From Streptosporangiaceae bacterium (lineage in GTDB: Bacteria > Actinomycetota > Actinomycetes > Streptosporangiales > Streptosporangiaceae), in contig JASHSO010000235.1 of NCBI GenBank assembly GCA_030038715.1, forward strand, positions 1-6,824: a stretch of 6,824 nucleotides of DNA, given 5' to 3'. Under the pieces are notes generated by a model. It saw nothing but the letters and a program-made list of their open reading frames with translations, was not told where the DNA came from and ran no database searches. Below are positions 1 to 5,060 of the stretch, one piece after another. Within the stretch, counting starts at the first letter, position 1. Each line of letters starts with the position of its first letter. Position numbers and translations under genes: made by a program.

Positions 1-81
1 CACGGCCCTGGGATCCGGGGCCCGCCACCAGTTCCGACGTCCGGTGTTGTCGCCCGGCACCGGCCGACGCCCAAACGTAGA

Positions 82-121
82 ACTGCCGCCGGCGGCGCTT
101 GATTGCGCCGCCGGCGGCAGT
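82..121 (-). terminator. Perfect 17-bp hairpin, probable terminator after erpA
   Basis: Positions 82-98 and 105-121 are exact reverse complements (17 bp) around the 6-base loop TTGATT. The hairpin begins 17 bases after the erpA stop codon. There is no long T run on either side; many terminators in high-GC actinobacteria lack one. Being symmetrical, it could also stop transcription arriving from the left edge on the plus strand. Confidence 0.75.
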
Positions 122-138
122 AACCGCGTATGACGTGC

Positions 139-495
139 TTAGTGGAACGAGTCGCCGCAGGCGCACGAGCCCGTGGCGTTCGGGTTGTCAATCGTGAAAC
201 CCTGCTTCTCGATCGTGTCGACGAAGTCGATCGTGGCGCCGCTCAGGTAGGGGTAGCTCATTTTGTCCGTCACTACCTGGACAGTCCCGAACTCGCTGAC
301 GACATCGCCGTCCATCTGGCGCTCGTCGAAGTAGAGCTGGTAGCGCAGGCCGGAACAACCACCTGGCTGCACGGCGATGCGCAACCTGAGGTCCGCACGG
401 CCCTCCTGCTGCAGCAGGCTGCCCACCTTTGCCGTCGCGGCATCGGTCAGAAGGACGCCCTGCGTTGTTGCCTCGCCCTGAACTGTCATCTGCAT
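139..495 (-). CDS. erpA: A-type iron-sulfur cluster carrier/insertion protein (ErpA/IscA/HesB family)
   Basis: This is a 118-residue protein, full length for the family. It holds or transfers Fe-S clusters to apo-enzymes in the cytoplasm. The three cysteines that bind the cluster are visible: Cys47 in PGGCSGLRY and Cys111 and Cys113 in the C-terminal CACGDSFH, the usual C-(n)-C-x-C layout. Two possible starts are separated by one codon (MQM). The purine run GGGAG lies only 3 bases before the first ATG but 9 bases before the second (487-489), so a 116-residue product is equally likely. It is divergent from nadA, whose product needs a [4Fe-4S] cluster, which fits a role as donor; that link is inference. 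ErpA and IscA cannot be told apart with certainty by sequence alone. No convincing promoter was found for this gene. Confidence 0.93.
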   Translation of the reverse strand: MQMTVQGEATTQGVLLTDAATAKVGSLLQQEGRADLRLRIAVQPGGCSGLRYQLYFDERQMDGDVVSEFGTVQVVTDKMSYPYLSGATIDFVDTIEKQGFTIDNPNATGSCACGDSFH

Positions 496-587
496 TAGCT
501 CCCGGATCCACTGGCCGGCAGGCCACCGGCGCTGCCTCTGGCAGAGACAACGATAATCCCTGTTCCGTCATTCCTGGCAGCATGCCA

Positions 588-617
588 GCGACCGTCCGCG
601 GTCGTTCCGGCTAAGAT
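588..617 (+). promoter_or_regulatory. Candidate nadA promoter
   Basis: GCGACC (588-593, 4 of 6 matches to TTGACC) lies 18 bases before TAAGAT (612-617), which fits the TANNNT -10 pattern. Transcription would start near 624, inside the palindrome at 621-639, leaving a leader of about 158 bases before the nadA ATG. The call rests on hexamer match and spacing only. Confidence 0.35.
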
Positions 618-620
618 GGC

Positions 621-643
621 TATCGTCACTTAGACGATAAGTG
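621..643. promoter_or_regulatory. Overlapping palindromes, candidate operator for nadA
   Basis: TATCGTC (621-627) and GACGATA (633-639) are perfect 7-base inverted arms separated by 5 bases. A second inverted repeat, CACTTA (627-632) and TAAGTG (638-643), overlaps it with the same 5-base spacer. The site lies just downstream of a candidate -10 hexamer, where a repressor would block transcription. It is 142 bases before the nadA start and 125 bases before erpA. NAD synthesis genes in some actinobacteria are controlled by NrtR/NdnR-type repressors; I cannot confirm that this is their motif. Confidence 0.45.
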
Positions 644-747
644 CAGGATCCGAGACGCCGCGGGCTCGGGCTCCGGCACCGGGCGTGCGGTGATCGGCGG
701 GGCGCCTCCGGTTCCCGGCAACCGCCACTGCGGGCTCGGCGATGCCG

Positions 748-763
748 GTCCGGGTTTCCGGAC
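748..763 (+). promoter_or_regulatory. Hairpin directly before the nadA ribosome binding site
   Basis: GTCCGG (748-753) and CCGGAC (758-763) form a 6-bp stem with the 4-base loop GTTT. It ends 5 bases before the GGGGG run (769-773) that serves nadA. It could influence translation, but six-base inverted repeats are common by chance in DNA this rich in G and C. Confidence 0.25.
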
Positions 764-781
764 AGATTGGGGGTCCTGGCG

Positions 782-1975
782 ATGCCGTCAGGCCGGACCA
801 GCCACGCAACCTCCGCAAGGCCACGGCGCCCGCTGCCACTCCTGCTACTCGGCGCGGGCGCGGACTCGGCATCCGAGCGCGGGGTGAACTGTCCGGGCGG
901 GCTGCCGCCGGCCAGCGATCCGGAGCTTGTCCGCCGCGCGCACGCGGCCAGGAAGGCACTGGGTGATCGCGCCTTCATCCTCGGTCACCACTACCAGCGG
1001 GATGAGGTCATCCAGTTCGCCGACGTGACAGGGGACTCCTTCAAGCTCGCCCGGGAAGCCGCGGCCAGGCCGACGGCCGAATTCGTGGTGTTCTGCGGCG
1101 TCCACTTCATGGCCGAGTCGGCCGACATCCTGACCTCGCCGCACCAACGTGTTGTGCTGCCCGACCTCGCTGCGGGCTGCTCGATGGCCGACATGGCCAC
1201 CTTCGACCAGGTCGAGGAGTGCTGGGACACGCTGGAGGACCTCGGGATCGCGGCCGATGTGGTCCCGGTCACTTACATGAACTCCTCGGCGGACATCAAG
1301 GCGTTCACCGGTCGCCACGGCGGAACCGTGTGCACCTCGTCGAACGCTCAGCGGGCGCTGACCTGGGCACTTGGCAAGGGCAGCAAGGCGCTGTTCCTGC
1401 CCGACCAGCATCTGGGCCGTAACACCGCCGTCTTGCAGCTCGGCATGAGCCTGGCGGACTGCGTCGTGTGGGACCCGCACGCGCCTGGCGACACCGGCGG
1501 ACTGACGCCGCAAGCGCTCCGTGACGCAGCCGTGATCTTGTGGCGCGGCCACTGCTCGGTCCATGGCAGGTTCGCCGCGGACTGCGTGCACGACGTGCGT
1601 GCTCGCATCCCCGGGGTCAGGGTGATCGTGCACCCTGAGTGCGTACACGAGGTGGTACTCGCGGCCGACCTCGTGGGCTCTACCGAGAAGATCATTTCAA
1701 CTATCGAGCACGCTGCGGCCGGCTCATCCTGGGCGGTCGGCACCGAGCTGAACCTGGTGCAGCGCCTTGCCAAGGCCAACCCGGACAAGACAGTCGTGTT
1801 CCTGGACAAGACAGTCTGCTATTGCTCGACCATGAACAGGATCGACCTGCCGCACCTGGTCTGGGCGCTCGAGTCGCTGGCCCGCGGTCAGGTGGTGAAC
1901 CAGGTCACTGTCGAGCCGCAGGCAGCCGCGCAGGCACGGGTCGCGCTTGACCAGATGCTCGCACTGCCCGCATAG
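782..1975 (+). CDS. nadA: Quinolinate synthase NadA
   Basis: NadA condenses iminoaspartate with dihydroxyacetone phosphate to quinolinate in de novo NAD synthesis, using a [4Fe-4S] cluster. The 397-residue product has the family landmarks: GHHYQRDEVIQFADVTGDS (68-86), CGVHFMAES (105-113), YMNSSADIKAF (165-175), GTVCTSSNA (181-189), WRGHCSVHGRF (254-264), HPEC (284-287) and KTVCYCSTMNRIDLPH (343-358). Likely cluster ligands are Cys105, Cys287 and Cys346 or Cys348. The frame is open upstream to a GTG at 641. I chose the ATG at 782 because it has GGGGG 8 bases upstream, gives the normal length of the long actinobacterial form, and starts shortly before the conserved PLLLLG and SERGV segments. 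nadB and nadC are not adjacent, so the rest of the pathway lies elsewhere. It is divergent from erpA and convergent with pspAB. Confidence 0.96.
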   Translation: MPSGRTSHATSARPRRPLPLLLLGAGADSASERGVNCPGGLPPASDPELVRRAHAARKALGDRAFILGHHYQRDEVIQFADVTGDSFKLAREAAARPTAEFVVFCGVHFMAESADILTSPHQRVVLPDLAAGCSMADMATFDQVEECWDTLEDLGIAADVVPVTYMNSSADIKAFTGRHGGTVCTSSNAQRALTWALGKGSKALFLPDQHLGRNTAVLQLGMSLADCVVWDPHAPGDTGGLTPQALRDAAVILWRGHCSVHGRFAADCVHDVRARIPGVRVIVHPECVHEVVLAADLVGSTEKIISTIEHAAAGSSWAVGTELNLVQRLAKANPDKTVVFLDKTVCYCSTMNRIDLPHLVWALESLARGQVVNQVTVEPQAAAQARVALDQMLALPA

Positions 1976-1988
1976 CCGACGGCGGCTA
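1973..1988. terminator. Short hairpin between convergent nadA and pspAB
   Basis: TAGCCG (1973-1978, including the nadA stop codon) and CGGCTA (1983-1988) form a perfect 6-bp stem with a 4-base loop. The two genes converge with only 32 bases between them, so a symmetrical hairpin could end both transcripts. The stem is short and has no T run. Confidence 0.35.
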
Positions 1989-2007
1989 CCCCAACGCACG
2001 GCCGTAC

Positions 2008-2580
2008 TCAGAGGCCGGGTGCCTCCCAGATGGGCATCCAGCGCTCTAGATCGGGCTCGATCTTCAGGTCGTCGCCGAGCGTCCCGCGAATCTGCAGCTC
2101 GAGCGCATTGTCGCGACGCTGCCCCGAGAGCGGGGCGAACGGGTAGAACGTCCCCCGCTTGTAGAGGTAGACGACGCCGAGCTTGCGCCCGCCGGTGTCG
2201 CGGAAGGCCATGATCGTGCACAGCAGCTGCGGACCGAAGCCGCCCGACTCCAGCGACGAGTTCACCGCGTGCAGGTCGGTGACCAGACCCTCCGCGTCGT
2301 CTGGCTGGTGCTTGCAGACCAGCCAGGTGAACCGGTAGGAATCCGTGGTCACCTGCACCGGGCTGGCGCCGGAGTCCATGCTCAGCAGCTCGCGGACGTC
2401 GTTCTCGATGTCGCTGAAGGCCTTGCCCTCGGCGGCCCGGAAACACACCGAGCCCGAGCCCGTCGGGCGGAAGTCCGTCGCTGCCTGCAGAGTGATCGCC
2501 GCGCCCGGCAGCGCGAACAGCTCGTCCAGGTTCGGCGGTACTGGCTTGGTCCTGCCGAGCAGCGTGTCCAGGAACCCCAC
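2008..2580 (-). CDS. pspAB: PspA-associated protein PspAB
   Basis: This 190-residue protein matches the PspAB family found next to PspA and HtpX in actinobacteria. Its biochemical role is not established. It begins MGFLDTLLGRTKP. Recognisable segments are SVCFRAAEG (44-52), SYRFTWLVC (81-89), GFGPQLLCTIMAF (114-126), the aromatic stretch VVYLYKRGTFYPFAP (136-150) and the C-terminal LERWMPIWEAPGL (178-190). No signal peptide or membrane segment is apparent, so it is probably cytoplasmic. The start is GTG at 2578-2580, preceded by GGCAGG with 7 bases of spacing. It lies 4 bases after the htpX stop, so the two genes are almost certainly cotranscribed and probably translationally coupled. An ATG that overlaps the htpX stop (2583-2585) is in a different frame and is not the start. 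Its last position in the module suggests an accessory role to the protease or to PspA; that is inference. Confidence 0.85.
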   Translation of the reverse strand: MGFLDTLLGRTKPVPPNLDELFALPGAAITLQAATDFRPTGSGSVCFRAAEGKAFSDIENDVRELLSMDSGASPVQVTTDSYRFTWLVCKHQPDDAEGLVTDLHAVNSSLESGGFGPQLLCTIMAFRDTGGRKLGVVYLYKRGTFYPFAPLSGQRRDNALELQIRGTLGDDLKIEPDLERWMPIWEAPGL

Positions 2581-2584
2581 CGCA

Positions 2585-3553
2585 TTACCTGCCGAGCTGG
2601 CGGGAGATCTTCTGCAGCTGCGCCAGCCTCTTCTCCAGCGGCGGGTGCGTGGAGAAGATCGCCGCCATGCTCATCTGGCCCTGCCGCGCGTGCAGCGCCG
2701 GGGCGAAGTAGAACGTGTTCAGCGCCTCGGCAGCGCGCAGGTCCCTCGTCGGGATCCGCGCCATCTCCCCCGTCACCTTAACCAGCGCGCTTGCCAGCGC
2801 CGAGGGCTGCCCGGTCAGCAGCGCGCCGGACCTGTCGGCGGCCAGCTCCCGGTACCGCGACAGCATCCTGATCAGCAGGAAGCTGATCACGTAGACCAGG
2901 ATGCTGAGCACCATGACCGGGATGATCAGCAGCGCGCTCTGGTTGTTGCCCCGGCCGCGTCCCCGGCCACCGCCGAACAGCTCGGAGTAGAAGGCGAACC
3001 GGACCATCAGGGCGGCGACGATGCCGAGGAACGAGGCGATGGTCATCACGGCCACGTCCTTGTGCGCGACGTGCGACATCTCGTGTGCCAGCACGCCCTC
3101 CAGCTCGTTGTTGTCGAGCCGCTGCAAGATGCCCTCGGTCGCGCAGACCACGGCCACCTTGCTGTTGCGACCGGTGGCGAACGCGTTCGGCATCTGCGTC
3201 GGGGCGATCGCTACCCGTGGCTTGGGCATGTTGGCCATCGCGCAGAGCCGGTCCACGATCGCGTGCAGCTTGGCGGCGTCGGGCGAGTCGTTGGGGCCGA
3301 CGAGGCGCGCGCGCGACGTGCGCAGCGCGATCTTGTCAGACCAGTAGTACGAGGCCAGCGCGCTGCCGATGCCGATGATGGCGGCAATGACTATGAGGGC
3401 GGTATCGGAGTAACCCGCCCCGTGATGGCCGTAGTAAAGGATGAGAAATGCCAGGCCAACGCCGAATCCGACGAAGACCAGTCCCAGCAAGAACATGGTC
3501 GCGCCCATCCGCGCGATCAGGCCCGGGTCAGACGCGTACCGAGTGCGCGCCAT
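2585..3553 (-). CDS. htpX: Membrane zinc metalloprotease HtpX
   Basis: HtpX is an M48-family integral membrane protease that degrades damaged membrane proteins. The 322-residue product shows membrane segments at about 17-40 and 51-70, then the active-site helix GVLAHEMSHVAHKD (153-166) with zinc ligands His157 and His161 and catalytic Glu158. Two further hydrophobic segments follow at about 167-189 and 207-230. Glu236 in RELAADRSG is the expected third zinc ligand. The C-terminal STHPPLEKRLAQL (301-313) is the conserved family ending. I chose ATG 3551-3553: it has GGGAGG 8 bases upstream and gives the expected N-terminus MARTRYASDPGL. A GTG 11 codons upstream (3584-3586) lies inside a hairpin and is unlikely. 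The gene is separated from pspAA by 193 bases but from pspAB by only 4, so htpX-pspAB forms a tight pair. A glycine/arginine-rich loop (194-205) lies between the third and fourth hydrophobic segments. Confidence 0.95.
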   Translation of the reverse strand: MARTRYASDPGLIARMGATMFLLGLVFVGFGVGLAFLILYYGHHGAGYSDTALIVIAAIIGIGSALASYYWSDKIALRTSRARLVGPNDSPDAAKLHAIVDRLCAMANMPKPRVAIAPTQMPNAFATGRNSKVAVVCATEGILQRLDNNELEGVLAHEMSHVAHKDVAVMTIASFLGIVAALMVRFAFYSELFGGGRGRGRGNNQSALLIIPVMVLSILVYVISFLLIRMLSRYRELAADRSGALLTGQPSALASALVKVTGEMARIPTRDLRAAEALNTFYFAPALHARQGQMSMAAIFSTHPPLEKRLAQLQKISRQLGR

Positions 3554-3573
3554 CGGCGCCGCCTCCCTATTCT

Positions 3574-3597
3574 GAGCGGTCCGCACAGAAACCGCTC
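3574..3597 (-). promoter_or_regulatory. Hairpin in the htpX leader
   Basis: GAGCGGT (3574-3580) and ACCGCTC (3591-3597) are perfect 7-base inverted arms around a 10-base loop. The element ends 6 bases before the GGGAGG ribosome binding site of htpX. It could be a repressor site for a stress-induced promoter or an RNA structure that affects translation. Confidence 0.4.
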
Positions 3598-3605
3598 GTT
3601 ACCTC

Positions 3606-3611
3606 ATTACA
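3606..3611 (-). promoter_or_regulatory. -10-like hexamer upstream of htpX
   Basis: On the minus strand this reads TGTAAT (5 of 6 matches to TATAAT), about 53 bases before the htpX ATG and between the two hairpins of this gap. I see no good -35 hexamer at normal spacing, so an alternative sigma factor or a chance match are both possible. Confidence 0.25.
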
Positions 3612-3617
3612 CCTCAC

Positions 3618-3664
3618 GCAGGCGCTGCTGGGGGAAGGACACACTCCTGCCCCGCAACGCCTGC
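3618..3664 (-). terminator. 47-base imperfect hairpin between pspAA and htpX
   Basis: Pairing runs 3618-3624 with 3658-3664 (7 bp), a C/A mismatch, 3626-3628 with 3654-3656 (3 bp), a 2-base bulge, 3631-3634 with 3650-3653 (4 bp), an A/G mismatch, and 3636-3638 with 3646-3648 (3 bp), around a 7-base loop. That is 17 bp, mostly G-C. It lies 83 bases after the pspAA stop and has no T run after it. It may act as a partial terminator, an attenuator or an mRNA processing site. Confidence 0.45.
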
Positions 3665-3746
3665 AGTCGCCGCCGCAACGCAGCGCCACACACGATAACG
3701 ACTTCGCGACAGATCGCGTTCCCGCGCACGGCGGAACACCGGGTGG

Positions 3747-4025
3747 TCAGCCCGGAATGAGACCTTCGCCGGACAGCAGCCTGCGCACCTCGGCCATGGT
3801 GGCGCCTTCCGCTGGGACGATCAGCTCCGACGGCCTGATCGCGTCCGGCTGGGCTGGCTTGCCGACCTGCCTGACCTTCGCCAGCAAGTCAGCGAGTGCC
3901 GCGTCGAACGCGGCCTCGTCGTCCTGCTCCACGGCGACCTCCACCTTGGCATCCAGGCTGTTCAGCTCCTCGGCATCGGAGTCAGGGACCTCAAGCTGAC
4001 CCTCACCGAGGATGCGCACGATCAT
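3747..4025 (-). CDS. pspAA: PspA-associated protein PspAA
   Basis: This is a 92-residue, acidic, soluble-looking protein of the PspAA family, which is encoded next to PspA in actinobacteria and other phyla. Its mechanism is not well defined. It opens with the typical MIVRILGEGQLEV, followed by an acidic middle (EELNSLDAKVEVAVEQDDEA, about 19-38) and a C-terminal part with SELIVPAEGATMAEVRRLLSGEG (66-88). No membrane segment, cysteine or histidine is present. The ATG overlaps the pspA stop by 4 bases (ATGA, 4022-4025), so translation is very probably coupled to pspA. A GGGGG run lies 7 bases before the start, within the end of pspA. The coupling suggests that it works in a complex or set ratio with PspA (inference). 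Confidence 0.88.
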   Translation of the reverse strand: MIVRILGEGQLEVPDSDAEELNSLDAKVEVAVEQDDEAAFDAALADLLAKVRQVGKPAQPDAIRPSELIVPAEGATMAEVRRLLSGEGLIPG

Positions 4026-4846
4026 TCTCCGTCCCCCGCCTGAGCCGTGTCCGCTGCTGCGCTGGCCGGCTGCGCCGTGCCTGGCTGCACGTCGTCCGCC
4101 GCGCTGGTAGCGTCCTGCGTTCCCTCGATCTGCCGCGGCGCGCTGCCCTGGCCGATCTCCGCCTTCAGCCGGGCGAGTTCGGAGTCGACGCTGTGGCTCG
4201 CGCCCATCCGGTCGAGTTCGGCCTGGATGTCGTCGTGCGGCCCGCTGACCATGTCGTCCAGCGCGCCCGAGGCCATCAGCTCGTCAATGGCGCCCGCCCT
4301 AGCCCGCATCTGGGCGGTCTTGTCCTCGGCGCGCTGGATCGCCAGGCCGACGTCGCCCATCTCCTCGGAGATTCCGGTGAACGCCTCGTTGATCCTCGTC
4401 TGCGCCTCGGCGGCGGTGTAGGTGGCCTTGATGGTCTCCTTCCTGGTGCGGAAGGCGTCGACCTTGGTCTGCAGCCGCTGGGAGGCCTGGGTGAGCTTCT
4501 CCTCCTCGCCCTGCAGCGAGGCGTACTGCGTGGTCAGGTCCTCGAGCTGGGACTGGAGGTTCGCCTTGCGCGTCAGGGCCTCACGCGCCAGGTCCTCCCG
4601 CCCGGCCGACAGCGAGTCGCGGGCCTGCCTGTCCAGCTTGTCGGACTGCTGCTGTAGCTGGTTGATCTGCAACTCCACGCGCTTGCGTGAGGTCGCGACG
4701 TCGGCCACCCCGCGGCGCACTTTCTGCAGCAGCTCAAGCTGCTGCTGATAGGAGTAATCCAGGGTCTCGCGTGGATCCTCCATCCGGTCGAGCGCCTTAT
4801 TCGCCTTAGCGCGAAAGACCGTCGTGACCCGCTTCATGACGCCCAT
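4022..4846 (-). CDS. pspA: Phage shock protein A (PspA/IM30 family)
   Basis: PspA proteins are ESCRT-III-like coiled-coil proteins that assemble on the inner face of the cytoplasmic membrane and stabilise it under stress. The 274-residue product has the amphipathic N-terminal helix MGVMKRVTTVFRAK, the conserved RMEDPRETLDYSY region (21-33), long charged coiled-coil helices (about 34-190) with QGEEEKL (112-118), and the ISEEMGDVGLAIQRAEDK segment (159-176). The family core ends near residue 231. A low-complexity tail rich in Ala, Gln, Asp and Thr follows (232-274). I chose ATG 4846 because related actinobacterial proteins begin close to GVMKR. The purine run GAGGGG (4859-4864) is 12 bases before it, rather far, while ATG 4858 directly abuts that run; an extra four residues (MVAP) are therefore possible. 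The frame is open further up to ATG 4891, but no ribosome binding site precedes that. First gene of the module. Confidence 0.93.
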   Translation of the reverse strand: MGVMKRVTTVFRAKANKALDRMEDPRETLDYSYQQQLELLQKVRRGVADVATSRKRVELQINQLQQQSDKLDRQARDSLSAGREDLAREALTRKANLQSQLEDLTTQYASLQGEEEKLTQASQRLQTKVDAFRTRKETIKATYTAAEAQTRINEAFTGISEEMGDVGLAIQRAEDKTAQMRARAGAIDELMASGALDDMVSGPHDDIQAELDRMGASHSVDSELARLKAEIGQGSAPRQIEGTQDATSAADDVQPGTAQPASAAADTAQAGDGE

Positions 4847-4951
4847 GGGCGCGACCATCCCCTCAATGCGAATACCGCTGCCGCGGCGCATCCGGGGTCT
4901 CGGACAGGCGCCGGTGCCGCAACGGACATATTGCCGGCAGATCTTGCCTCC

Positions 4952-4981
4952 AGCCTACGACGTGCCGGCGCGAGCCGTCAT
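4952..4981 (-). promoter_or_regulatory. Candidate pspA promoter
   Basis: On the minus strand ATGACG (4981-4976, 5 of 6 matches to TTGACG) lies 18 bases before TAGGCT (4957-4952), which fits TANNNT. Transcription would begin near 4945, giving a leader of roughly 100 bases. One arm of a 7-base inverted repeat, CGAGCCG (4971-4977) with CGGCTCG (5000-5006), overlaps the -35 hexamer and could be a regulator site. Confidence 0.4.
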
Positions 4982-5048
4982 CACTGACCGGCCGCGCGGC
5001 GGCTCGTCGTGCCGCTTGCTGGGCCAGCCCGAAGGGCATTGTTCCCGG

Positions 5049-5060
5049 TAGGCTGTAGCC
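5049..5060 (+). promoter_or_regulatory. -10 hexamer of a probable leaderless start (DUF3043 gene)
   Basis: TAGGCT (5049-5054) fits TANNNT and lies exactly 6 bases before the GTG start at 5061, so the transcript would begin at or very near the start codon. There is no ribosome binding site upstream, which agrees. I see no clear -35 hexamer. Confidence 0.4.

Noticed and set aside
3..80. Plus-strand frame entering from the left edge and ending in TAG at 78-80, a possible C-terminus of a neighbouring gene
   Set aside because: Only 25 residues are visible (start RPWDPGP, end PADAQT), Pro/Ala/Arg-rich with nothing recognisable. It may equally be untranslated DNA next to the erpA terminator.
641..781. 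N-terminal extension of NadA from the GTG at 641
   Set aside because: The extra 47 residues are Arg/Gly-rich and unlike NadA, there is no good ribosome binding site at 641, and the GTG lies in the palindrome. The ATG at 782 has a GGGGG run at normal spacing and gives the usual length.
845..1648. Minus-strand open frame (267 codons) opposite nadA
   Set aside because: nadA is certain on the plus strand. The antisense translation is an Arg/His/Val-rich shadow without motifs.
3705..3718. CGCGA/TCGCG small inverted repeat after pspAA
   Set aside because: A 5-bp stem is expected often by chance at this base composition, and the 47-base hairpin nearby is far stronger.
2345..3760. Long plus-strand open frame (471 codons) opposite pspAB and htpX
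   Set aside because: It is antisense to two well-supported genes; its translation is a low-complexity mix rich in Arg, His and Gln with no recognisable domain, as expected from a GC-rich shadow frame.
3896..4657. Plus-strand open frame (253 codons) opposite pspAA and pspA
   Set aside because: Repetitive Leu/Gly/Arg translation that mirrors the coiled-coil codons of pspA; no family features.
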